From Nymphaea colorata (lineage: Eukaryota > Streptophyta > Magnoliopsida > Nymphaeales > Nymphaeaceae): DNA of 64,000 nucleotides. The first letter of the stretch is position 1. Each line of letters starts with the position of its first letter. This document shows positions 18,893-30,300 of the stretch, piece by piece. The notes beneath the pieces are model-generated. The model saw nothing but the letters and a program-made list of their open reading frames with translations. It was not told the origin of the DNA and did no database searches. The translations under genes and the position numbers were made by a program. The stretch covers positions 26,817,934-26,881,933 of the forward strand of contig NC_045138.2 in the NCBI RefSeq assembly GCF_008831285.2, given 5' to 3'.

Positions 18893-21800
18893 GCATTTAC
18901 AATCACATCATTGTCCTGATATTCAAAGCTGCTTCAAAATATTAAGTTATTTTTTGTCGGTGGCCGTGCCCTGACTTTACAAGTCTACCTTGATCATAAT
19001 CATTTCCTGATTCAGATATTTCTGCTTTCATCTTGTTTACCTACATTCAGTCCTGGTTTTTTATGTTGATGATTCATGAAATGATTGGTTGATGATTTTT
19101 ATTTGTAACCATATATCACATATAATTTTATTTTTTTGTTCTCCTTGCTCTGGTACACATGAAATGATCTGACCAACCCAGAGTCAATTTCTTGGGCCGT
19201 GCAAATATGATTCAAAGTTATGACTAATTCATGAACTTGCTGAATGGGGAAAACATGTTTTCCTTCAATTCATTTTTTTATGTTCCATGTTTGACTTCGC
19301 CTTCTGCACTTTTGTCATATATCCACAAAGCAGGTGGCAACAATATCAGCAAATGGTGAAAGGGAGATTGGAGAATTGATAGCAAGAGCAATGGAGAAAG
19401 TTGGAAAAGCCGGAGTTATCACTGTCTCTGTAAGTCTTAAAGCTCTAGGGATATGTTCATTCTGGGTGTATTCTATGATTGGTGTTTTATGACAGTTCAA
19501 TCACTTTGCAGGATGGTAATACATTACTTAACGAGTTGGAAGTGGTAGAAGGGATGAAGCTAAGCAGAGGTTATTTATCACCATACTTTGTTAACGATCA
19601 GAAGACTCAGAAATGTGTAAGTCTGAACTGGTGCAAGATTATTAATGTCTAATCCCTTTTTCTAATAGACAGGCCTGAACAGAGAGCACGAACAGAGAAT
19701 ATTCATTCAAATTTTAGATCCAGAAACGCTTCTGGGAAACATTAGATGTGCCCCTTGTCATGACAATGCACTGGTTATATGAGGTTTTTCTTTTCTTCTA
19801 TAGTTGTTTACCTGAAAGAACCACCAATCCATACATGAATTGACTCATGGTGTGACTATTTTCATTTATTTGTTCTCTTTTTTTTTTTTTTTTTTTTTTT
19901 TTGCATGCCTGACCAGTTTTGCTTCTTTTGTTTTATCCCTTTTCAGCCAATGTAGCAATTTTGTTTTTTCTTTTTTCCTTTTTTTTGCTATGAATCTAAA
20001 TCCTATGTGTGTATGTTTTATTGTAGGATGTCATTCACCTTTTTCCTGATCATATGGGTCTAGCTAACACTAACTGTTGTTGCATTCTTGAAATCTAAAC
20101 AAATTGTTCTATTGAACAGGAACTAGATAATCCCCTCATCCTTATTTATGACAAAAAAATAAAGGACATGGATGTGATGGTGAGGATATTGGAGTTAGCA
20201 TTGAAGGTAATCTTCGTTTGTGATGCACATGTTTGTGATGCACATGGAAATAACTTAACTATTGGAAATGTGATGTGAAGATCAGCAAATACTTTCTTCT
20301 TTGTGCAGAAGCAAAGACCTCTTTTGGTTCTGGCTGAGGAGTTGGAAAGTGATGTCCTAGCTATGCTTGTCCTGAACAAGCATCGTGCTGGTATAAAGGT
20401 TATTCATATAGCTCCCTAACCTAATGCTGAAGTGGATGGTACTCGTTTGTACATCTGATTTTTCTATAGTATCCATGTAGTTAACATTCTTTGTTACTGA
20501 ATGAAGGTTTGTGCAGTTAAATCTCCCGGATTTGGTGATAACAGGAGGGCAAATTTGCAAGATCTGGCCATATTTACTGGTGGAGAGGTGTGTATACGCC
20601 TAGGCACAAGACTACTAGTTGATTTACTTTCCAAATTCCTTGAAGCTCGACCTTTTTGCACATGGCTATCAGACTTAATGGCCTTCTGGTTGCAAAACTT
20701 AGTTTTTCAGGAGATCTTCTGAAGACTTTTACTTTTTCATTTTCTTCAAGTTCCTTAGCTGAACAATGCTAAGTATGCCTGCATTTTTGGTACAGTGATG
20801 TTGAAAATAAATGGTTCAAAGTTCGTTTGATTAATCAGATTTGTCAAGGGCAATTTCTTTCTTTTGTTTGCAGGTTGTTTCTGATGAACTTGGTATGAAT
20901 CTTGAGAAAGTCCGGGTTGAAATGTTGGGTACTGCTAAAAAGGTCAGTGCTATATTTCTTCAATCAATTATTTTTTTACTAGCATACTGATGTTTATGAA
21001 TGACAGGTTACCGTCTCTCTAGATGATACCATTATTCTTCATGGTGGTGGTGATAAGAAGTTAATTGAAGAAAGATGTGAGCAGGTGCCTAAATCCAACT
21101 GTTCCTTTTTTTTGTTTCTCTAGGTTACTTTCTATACTGAAGGGATTTTATCATTGTAAATCCATTTAATCTTTAATAGCTGAGAACTGCAATGGAGAAA
21201 AGTACTGCAGCGTTTGATAAAGAGAAAGCCCAGGAACGACTTTCAAGGCTATCTGGAGGTGTTGCCGTTATTAAGGTTTGCAAGAATCGCTTGTTTCCAT
21301 TTTTCTCTTTGGTATTGTCATCTATAAAGTGTGTATGAACCACTAGATGAGCAGTTTAGGACATTGTCTTCTTTCTTTATAGGTTGGTGGAGCGAGTGAA
21401 GCTGAAGTTGGGGAGAGAAAGGATCGGGTTACAGATGCACTAAATGCTACGAGGGCAGCGGTGGAAGAGGGTATTCTTCCAGGTAGGTTTATCTTCCGAT
21501 TTCTTCCTTTAAATAGGAGATATCTTTTAATATCCCATTGAGAGATTGTGCCTTCCAGGTGGTGGTGTAGCACTCTTGTATGCTTCAAGGGAGTTGGATA
21601 AGCTCCAAACTTCAAATAGTGATCAGTTAGCAGGAGTTGAAATAATAAAAAATGCGCTGAAGGTTCCTAAATTAATACTCTTTGATGCCTTCAGATTAGA
21701 GTTTTTTAGGAGTTAGATTGATGTTGGAAGCAATCTCATGCAGATACCTGCCTTCACAATTGCTAAAAATGCTGGTGTTGATGGATCGCTGGTCGTTGGT

Positions 21801-22443
21801 AAACTGTTGGAACAAGATGACTTAAATATGGGTTACGATGCTGCTAAAGGTATGGTAATTTCAATATCAGTCCTGTTTACCTTTATTGTCTCATTTTTTC
21901 ACTAGTTTCTAAGGCCACACGGAATATGGTAAGACAGTAAAATTCCACAAGTTAAAGCAGGCAATTCAGTTGTTGTGCTGTTATCCTTGCTTGTCTTGCC
22001 ATCCTCCAGCGTAGGTTGATGCTGGGTAGCTTGGCATCAGATTTGCAGTTTCTGCCAAATTACGTCGGTGGTTGTGCCTCATAACTGATGAAAAGATGCT
22101 GACTTATTTTTTATATTTGTTCTGAACCATTGATTTTGTGAATTAATGATAATGCTAAACACATTTCCAGATCAATATGTTGATATGGTTAAGGCCGGAA
22201 TTGTTGATCCACTCAAGGTTATCAGAACTGCCTTAGTGGATGCTGCTAGGTACACCTCTATTCTCTTCTTATTGAATCTTAATTTTGTGTCCAAGTTTGC
22301 TTAATCACACCGGGCTTATGGCTTTTAATTGCAGTGTTTCTTTGTTGTTGACAACAACCGAGGTAGCTGTTCTGGAACTCCCTGATGCAAAATCCTTCAA
22401 TCCTCGAGCAGGCATGCCTTCACCAGATGATTATGATCTTTAA
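16235..22443 (+). CDS. HSP60-3A: Mitochondrial chaperonin-60, CPN60-like 2 type
   Basis: Group I chaperonin (GroEL/Hsp60) that folds imported proteins in the mitochondrial matrix with Cpn10 and ATP. Exons: 16235-16275, 16378-16396, 16537-16668, 16770-16929, 17852-18027, 19334-19429, 19512-19616, 20120-20206, 20309-20398, 20507-20587, 20874-20942, 21007-21084, 21180-21275, 21383-21482, 21559-21662, 21744-21849, 22171-22249, 22335-22443; 575 aa. Residues 1 to about 32 are Arg/Ser-rich with no acidic residue before VDSS and end [10 protein letters not shown], a mitochondrial presequence and likely cleavage zone. ATP-site motifs: VTMGPKGRNV (about 59-68), GDGTT (116-120) and LPGGGVALL (from 442); the ATPase Asp is D428. 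The C-terminus ends PSPDDYDL and lacks the Gly-Gly-Met repeats of the major plant mitochondrial HSP60. That, plus NYAAKDI and ARAAMLQGV, points to the CPN60-like 2 (HSP60-3A) branch. No broken motif was seen. Confidence 0.95.
18823..18889. repeat. (AT)n microsatellite in HSP60 intron 5
   Basis: About 67 bases of AT in the 1.3-kb intron between 18028 and 19333. A GC-richer fragment at about 18628-18705, with repeated GGGTGCG words, lies just upstream and looks like a remnant of a dispersed repeat. Confidence 0.9.
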
Positions 22444-24317
22444 TGACCTCCACAAATGATATTTTCTACGATGAGAATTTGGATTTGAGCACGAGAGCAG
22501 GAATTGGAATTTTTCGGCTTTGATAAGTGTCAACTAATCACCTGGTTTTCCAATGTGAAGCACAGTAACGTGGGTCGTGTGTGTGTTAGATTGGTTGGTG
22601 AGAGGAACCGTTGGCTGATCCTTGTTGATGGCTCCCTATGAAATCTCGGGAGAAGTATGGGCAGTGATTGATCCACTGCCCATTTATTACTTGGGCAGAA
22701 TCCATTTAGGTTCATGTACACTTTTAAACGCTGTAATCGTAATCATTAATGGAGACACCAGCAATTTCATGGTTGCCTTTTAGTTTGATCTAATGAATCT
22801 CTGAATTCTTAAACCTATTTCCGATAAGATCCCGTTTTGTCAAAAAATCGGATGTCAGATCAGTTTTATCCCAAAGTGAAAATTCGGTTGCTCTTTCAGC
22901 AGAAAAAAGGCCACATTTCTTCTCCGCTTTTACGACCTTTTCGGTTTCAATTGTGAATGAGACGTACTAAGATGGGAACCCACCACCTGGAGCAGGTTAA
23001 GAACAAGTGAGCTAGGTTCAAGCCTCGCTCAGCTTTACACTGAGTCGAGCCAAGCTAAAGTTCATAAAGAAATTGAGCTAAAGGAGTCGAGTATTGTTTC
23101 ATCTCTAAGAGTGTAGGTCTATATGTCACAATCATTCAAGCAGTCATTTCAATAGCTGATAAATGGATTCTAAACTATTTATTTGCCAACAAACATTCAA
23201 GCATTTGTTTTAATAGCTCATATATCTACTCTCAAAGACTGGATTTTCAACTTTATAATTGTGAAAAAAGGAGAGAAAAAGTAGGTGCGAGGATGAGAAG
23301 CAAATATAAAGAAGGAAATCTCAAAATGAGATTGGTAGTAAAAGAATCATTTGGTCCGAGGAGAATATATTTTTGTACTTGGGTTTCCTCAATCATTTGA
23401 TCCGTAGAAGGTAACACTTATTTTCAAGCCCTCCTTTCTAATGACCTGTCATATAAGTTTGACTTAAAGCTATTTACATCTTTTTAATCTTAGTTTCCTG
23501 ACCCTTTAAGTGATTAATTGTGGAGCACTTTCATATACCGAAACTGTAAGAAGGAAGTTATTTTTTTGAATGAAACGTGGGATGTTAGGGATGAATTGAA
23601 AAATAGGTAAGAGAAGGTAGCGCAAATGCACTTTTCAATAGTATCAATGCATTTCACTGAGAAGATAGCTGCAAACATGCTTCGGAAACGGGATTGCCAA
23701 ATCTTCAATTATGCAGAGATGGGTTTTCTTAGTCGTGAGGACATCTATTAGGTGTCTCAGATTAACGTCTTCCTGTTTTGAAGATCACTAAATTAAGATT
23801 GAACTCCTCTGTTGCAGCTTTTTGATCAGACCTCTGACAATGAGAACAAAGGTATATGTATTGATGAATTTGAGATCATTAGGTTGCAAACACATTCGGT
23901 CTTTTAGCAAACTCTAAAAGTCATTAGTTGTTAATGTGAGAAGAATTCTTCAAAAGGAAAACTTCATGTTAAGTCACAAAATTTTGTGAAGACAACACCC
24001 GTGAGGAAGTTTTGGTAGCTGAATGACGATTTGCGATCTCTTCAGCTTGACATCCTTCCCATTCTCTTTCTTACCTTTGAAGCTTGAGTTGCAAAATGAA
24101 AAGGCCATTATTCTCGAAGATTGATGATGGAAAAATGTTCAGAACTTTGGGAAAAAATGGTATTTTTGAAGGCAAATTTTGAATATATCAGGTGAAAGAC
24201 ATGAATTTTAGCTTTTAGATTGAAACATTTCGTAGAAGAACCAAAAGAACAACTTAATTTCAGAGAAGGCATCATGTTTCTGAATTTTCATTAACACGAC
24301 CTGGCGACTTTTGTGCC
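22444..24317. other. HSP60 3' end and MED9 upstream region
   Basis: The first few hundred bases should be HSP60 3' untranslated sequence. The rest is AT-rich intergenic DNA with no supported gene. A GAGTCGAGCCAAGC-type fragment near 22990-23100 echoes the repeat at 1543-1960. The minus-strand frame at 23514-23708 is unrecognised. Confidence 0.6.
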
Positions 24318-24326
24318 CTATAAAAG
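24318..24326 (+). promoter_or_regulatory. TATA box of the MED9 gene
   Basis: CTATAAAAG is a near-consensus TATA box 86 bases before the start codon at 24412. It predicts a transcription start near 24350 and a leader of about 60 nt. It is the clearest core-promoter motif in the window. Confidence 0.6.
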
Positions 24327-24411
24327 ATTCGCCCTCCAAGTGTCTCAAGAGTTCTCCTCTGGTTGTGTCTTTCACCGATCAGGGGGCAACGCGAGCGTGT
24401 GAAAAGAGAGA

Positions 24412-24536
24412 ATGGAACCCCAGGTAGGTGGAAGTTCGTTAGGGAGTTGGTCTTCCATCCCAGCAGGCCTTCCAAACCCTAACATCGACAGCACCACTCA
24501 CCAGTCTCTGGCTTCTCACTTCCACCTCTTGCCCGT

Positions 24537-24592
<56 letters not shown>

Positions 24593-27370
24593 ATTGATCT
24601 AATGTTTTAGTATTCTGGGGAAGTCCTCCCACGTTGGGTCTTCCTTTTGCTTTATTTGATATCTTGTTTACGGTTTATGATGCATATCCCATGTTTCGGG
24701 TTAGTGTTTAAAACATTTTTTCCCTTTTTGTGAATGTATTAAGCTTGTCTGTTGTTTCGATATCTCCTGAGTTGGGTGCTTGTTTGCTTTTGTCTTCCTA
24801 TTATGGTTTCTTTTCAATGAATTTGGAGAATATGGTCAAGTTGATCTGCTGTTGAAATGAATATGTCTTTGGTTGTGCTTCCTGACTGAGGATTAGTTGT
24901 GTTTTTGCTTCCCCTTTTCTTTCTTTTCTTACTTCCTTCCTCCAAGTTTTCATTGTTCATTTGCTTTTAGCTGGTTGAAAGAAAATTTCATGACCGAGAA
25001 GCCTCTCACTGACATTCCTAGTGTCGTCAATCGCTCTCAGTTGTTCAAATACGATGCACCATTTCTTATCGATGCTTAGGCTGTCATCATTGTTATTGTT
25101 GTCATCATTATGATTCGTTGTTGTTGTTTATATTATTATTGTTGTTGTTGTATTGTTAAACATATCCAACTGTTACCAGTGAATGAGTAATGCTCATGTA
25201 GTAATTATGCAAGGTTCATAATCAAATTTCCGGATATTGCTTGAATTAGCTTTGCAACAAGATAAAGAAATATAATGCTGCAACTAGTGCTTGTATTCCT
25301 AAAAAATTAGAAATATTTTTTAAATAAATTACAGGAAAATCTTTCTTTCATTTACTTACAACAAAAAAAACATCTATCTTCATGCCCAAGTTCTAAGTTT
25401 TGTACTTCGGGTAATTGTGTTTATTGGTGAACCACTAGCAGCCCCTTCACTTGCAAAAGCTTGATGATAGAGTTGGTGTTCTTATCTGGATTTCAACTAT
25501 GCATGGTCAGAGTGCTTGGGCCTTTGAATTTGTATAGGGGACTATTCTTGTTAAAGATGGAATGCAAGGCCATATTTTAAATTATTGTGTCGCACAAAGT
25601 TTTGATGGGTGCATTGACTGCCCCAAGTTTCCTCCTATTGGAACATGTTCATCTGGCCTCAATTCATAGTCTGATTAGAAAAGTAATCATTATTTTTTTC
25701 TTTTGATTTAGTCAATGGGATGGAAAATTTTTCATTTTCACCTGATCTTCACCAGTAAGATCAAGGTTCTCCCTACCTGATCCTTAAGAATCGAGATTCA
25801 TTTACCTCAACAAGATAATTGAGATCCCTCGACTCTGTTCATACTTGTAAAAATTCCTTTTTCTTGTGTACTAGAACCTGCAGATTTTAAGACCTATTCT
25901 GACTTTGAGTTGGTTAAATCTCCTATATGTAGTAATGGAATTCTGATTGAGATCTATTTAAGTCCCATTTACCTTGTGCAACACCTGGCTGATAAATCAT
26001 TGATTACTTTTGTATTTACATTATTTCCTCTTTGTTACAGCTAATTGACAATTTAGCAGAAGCAGTAGAAAATGGAACACGTGACCAACATTCAGACGCG
26101 TTGGTTAGTCTTTTTTCTGTGATTTTATTGCTGAATAATTAGCAACTTTGTCTTATGAAAAGTGAAGTTTGGAAAAATGGTATTTGAAAGTGCAAAATCT
26201 ACAAACTAGAGCAGAATATGGCTACAGTTATCAACATTAGGCTGGGCCCATGAAGTTATAAGTATAGATTTTTCTAACATTAGACAGGGCCTTGCAGTTT
26301 TGCCAACAGTAAAATTTCTCAAGAAAATATCCATTTGTGTTTTCACGTGTATTTTTTTGAGCTACTACATGAATATGACAGGACTAATGTGATATTCCGA
26401 ATGAAAATCTCTGGATGTTTTATTTTATGATACCCGTGATAGAGGTATTTTTTTGAGTTACTACATGAATATCACAGGACTAATGTGATACTCTGAATGA
26501 AAATCTCTGCACGTTTTATTTTATGATATCCATGATTTGTATCTTGTACTCCACTATGGTGGTTTCTAGTATGTGTTGTAAGGGGATTTTAACAAAACAT
26601 AGCCCTTTGTGGTTTCTTGTGGCCTGCTTTTCAACAAAATTGCATGCTTCTCATTTTTTTAATTACATTCTTTCTTCTTGAGGTGCATGAATTATCATAA
26701 TAATAAATATCAGCTGGAATCTCTCAGATTATGTTACAGTGACAAGCAGTTAAATTTTTCTTAGTTGCATTCAAAAGGTCCAGCATGAGATTTCTGAACG
26801 GACTTTTGTATGCTAACTTTTGAAGCATAATTATTTAGTGATGATTCATGACTAACTTTTTGTAGGTTGCTGAATTGACCAGCCATTTTGAGAGGTGTCA
26901 ACAACTACTGAACTCCATATCAGGAACTATAAGTTCCAAATCTGCAGTAAGCAGAAAATATATTTTGTTGTGTGTCCTCTTTTTCCAGTTATATAAATGG
27001 ATGCGAACTTATGAGGCTTTGTCAAATTCTAAATTACCCTGTGTTGCCGGCTATTTGGCACCAAACACATAACTGCACCTTTGATCCTGTGTCCACTTGT
27101 CACCACCTAACTTACTGTCATATATACTTTGTTCTGTTTGCTGCTAATATTAGACTGTGGAAGGCCAAAAGCGCAAGGTAGATGAATGTCAGCAACTTCT
27201 GAATCAACGGAGGTTTGGATATTTATTTTTTCTATACTTAAATGTAAATTTTATGATCGATGGTTAACTGTATTTGATGTTCATTTATGAGTCATGGTTT
27301 CAGGGATCTGATCTCGCAGTACAAGAATTGCGTGGAGGACTTGATCAAGTCAGACACTAAAAAGCTGTAG
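24412..27370 (+). CDS. MED9: Mediator complex subunit 9
   Basis: Subunit of the middle module of Mediator, which links transcription factors to RNA polymerase II in the nucleus. Exons: 24412-24534, 26041-26103, 26866-26946, 27154-27212, 27304-27370; 130 aa. The N-terminus is short and Ser/Pro-rich. The conserved part starts HQSLASHFHLLPLIDNLAEA and continues with ENGTRDQHSDALV, ERCQQLLNSISG, VEGQKRKVDE and LNQRRDLI. This order matches plant MED9 closely. The last 70 or so residues are helical with coiled-coil character, as expected for MED9 pairing in the middle module. The long Gln-rich N-terminal stretch I recall in Arabidopsis MED9 is missing, so this protein is shorter. The first intron is 1,506 bp and opens with a (CT)n tract. 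Confidence 0.9.
24540..24592. repeat. (CT)n(GT)n tract at the start of MED9 intron 1
   Basis: CT repeats (24540-24578) and GT repeats (24578-24592) begin five bases after the donor GT at 24535, so a CU-rich RNA stretch would sit directly behind the 5' splice site. Confidence 0.9.
26349..26540. repeat. 96-bp tandem duplication in MED9 intron 2
   Basis: Two head-to-tail copies start at 26349 and 26445, each opening GTATTTTTTTGAG and containing ACTACATGAATAT, CAGGACTAATGTGATA and GAATGAAAATCTCTG. They differ at roughly ten positions, so the duplication is not recent. Confidence 0.85.
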
Positions 27371-30300
27371 TGCTTTCCTGCCGCTTCTCTTGATGAGTAA
27401 TACTTTTTTTCCTCCGCTGACGGTCCTTCTGAGGCACAGGCATTGCCTCTTTTTTTTTTTCTCCTGCTTGCACTTTGAGAATTTGTGGCTCTTATTTGGA
27501 GATCAGTTGGAATCTAGTCTGGCATAAACTTTTGCTACCATACCTGGTCTCTTTGTTGATCAGGGCCCTATAGGCGTCACCTGAATATTTAAATGAAACC
27601 TCTTCCTTTCATCCCCAATCCAGACCTTTCCAGATGTGTTAGGTGCTGGAGTTAGGCCCTACCTGATTTTTAGGTGACCCTGGAACCAAATTATGGATTA
27701 TGAAATTTTATTTCTTGATTTATTACAGTAAAATTCTTTGGCGGAATGTACAAGTTTGCAGTATCAAGTGTTCATAAACTGCAGTTTTAGGAGCTACTGA
27801 TAGATGATACGATATTCAGGTAGGATCTCTTTGATGTACCGCTTGGTAAATAGTAAGGTTTAATGAAAAGCATACCTGTCTGAAGAATGCTAGAAACTTT
27901 GTTAGGCATTTATTCGTGTATCACTTGTAATTCTTTAGAAATCATAAGTACTTGACATCCGGGATTCTGGTAGTAGTCTAGATACAGTTAACGGTAAATT
28001 CTTGAACACCCAATTCTCGGTAACCTTTGTATTGTCTATTTGCAGGAACCACTGCATGTTGATGGAATATGAATCTTTTTGTTTGTACAAGATGTAGTGC
28101 TTCCTAATATGTGTCATACTCTTCGCTATTTTTTAAAATCATAGTGCTGTGGTAGTTTACTGTTACAGGGGCGTTAATTTATGGAGGCAAACCATAATGT
28201 CCTGCATCTTTTCGCGTCCTATTTTCTCGTGTTCATCCGTGGTGGAAAATGTTCTAAATGTTCGACCTTGTAAAGTTAAAGGCTGAGAGGGCCCTGGGTT
28301 CGTGTTGGTTGCTTCCCATTTCTTTCACGGGGTTGTGGGTCTAATAATGTTGGCTACCACCCTACAACGAGGGTATCCAAGCAGTTGCACTTGTTCGTTC
28401 TCCTTGTTCAATATATGATCCTTTAGAAAGGATTATGATAGATTATGCTTGTATTTTTTTTTACTGGCAGTCTTTCTTGGCAGTTCTTATATGTTTGCTT
28501 CTAACTTTTATGGGGAAAACTTTTTTCGTACCGAACCAGCCCGCCTGGCCACTCCATCCGCCCCTGCCCCCTCTAAAGCTTATCCGCTAGATTTGATTGG
28601 CTTTCTTTCACTTTTCCATTATTCTGCATATTGAACCTTGTGAGTACGGTGCTGTATGATTTAATACAAAATTAGTCTCCAATAAAATTACGTAATTTTG
28701 ATTAGCTGTAATCTATGCTGTCCAAGATTAAGATAACAAAAAGAATGCCTTTGTTTGATGTGACTGAATTAGCAATTATTTATAAGTCCGCAAATCTAGT
28801 TGAGCACAGAACCCAAAAAAATATGTTGCAATCGGTAATTGCTTTCAAGTAGTTGATGGTAGACACTCTCGCCGGCCTGGTGTCGTTCAAAAGAGGTTTC
28901 GACCGGTTTGGTAGGTTAGGGCGGCGTTCTTTTTCACAAAGCAGAGAATGTACAACCCTATCAAAAGAATTTCTTGGCCTTGCTTGCTTTGCTGAGTGAA
29001 AAGTGAATGAATCATGACCACCATAGTGGGATTGGCCCAAGCACATCAGCATCATCACCAATGACATCCGTAGATCATCAAAATTCAGGTGCTAAGTTAC
29101 GTGAACACTTCATGTTGGTCCTCATATGAGTCATGGCACGCCTACATGGGAACTTTGGTACTGGAATACATTAGGACGTGTTTTGGATCGTGTCTAGAAC
29201 AGGCCCGATCCCAAACACATTAAATTCTTTTTCTTTTTAACAAAAATGTATTTCTTTTGCAGGATTTTGTATATATATATATGGTATACCCCACTTAAAA
29301 TGCATTATATATATATAGTTGTATTTGTATCCCTGTGTTCACGTTTTCCAAGTATCTGCTTCATGTATCCATACCCGCACTGGTTTCCATGTAACCTAGT
29401 TCAGATGAGTATTTTGTGTACTGTCATGACCCTGTTAATTGAAAAGATGTCTGACGTATGAGGATGTGAACATCCACGTGATTCCTTGCATGCATGCCTT
29501 CTCGGAAGGATGGTGTGTGAGTGTGTGAGATTGTGTACGCTTGTCACTTTGCATGACCTCATTCTGTCTGGCCTTATTTGATTTGCATGTGGAATCCACA
29601 GTTAAAAGACTTGAAGCTGTGGATGCGGATGCATATGCTTTGTTCTTTTTGCCAGTGACTGAAGGCCCATGTTCTACGGATCTCATCGCAGGGAAAACGT
29701 TGCCGTGTGCTTCCTTCACAGTTGGATTTCCTTTTCTTTTTCCCAGTTAGATTTCATATGAATAAGCCGAAATGTAAGGTGCACCTCCAAAGGTCAGGGA
29801 AGTTGAACCGAAAGGATTCTGCCAATGTGACCTCCAGGGTTGAGGACCATCTCTTCCTTTCCACTCAATTCTATCCAAATCTGTATGTGAACTCGAGATG
29901 CATCCTGATCATATTCTTAGACCATGTTTAATTATCTTGAGGGGGTTGGTTCAATGGTTGGAACAAAGACTGGTCAGTCTCCATTTCGACTCACTAGTGC
30001 GTCAATTTCATATGAGAAAAAGGGGGTGTATTGATATATAAATTGAATTTTGCAGGGGCATCATTTTGAATGCAGAATTGGTACCTTGGGAGCCGAGAGG
30101 AAGAGTGGGGGTTTCTGCTTTCTTGTTGAATAGGAATGTGAAGTATTACTCATGCTCACCTAACTTATGCCATATTTAACTAGATGTTTAGCTTTCTTCA
30201 CTTGTTTTCAAAGCTTAAAACTTGTGGCAAAGGCACCTGGTTGGCCCAACAACTAACCAGTAGGTAGTTAGTTGCTGATTCAAATCTTACATATGTTTGT

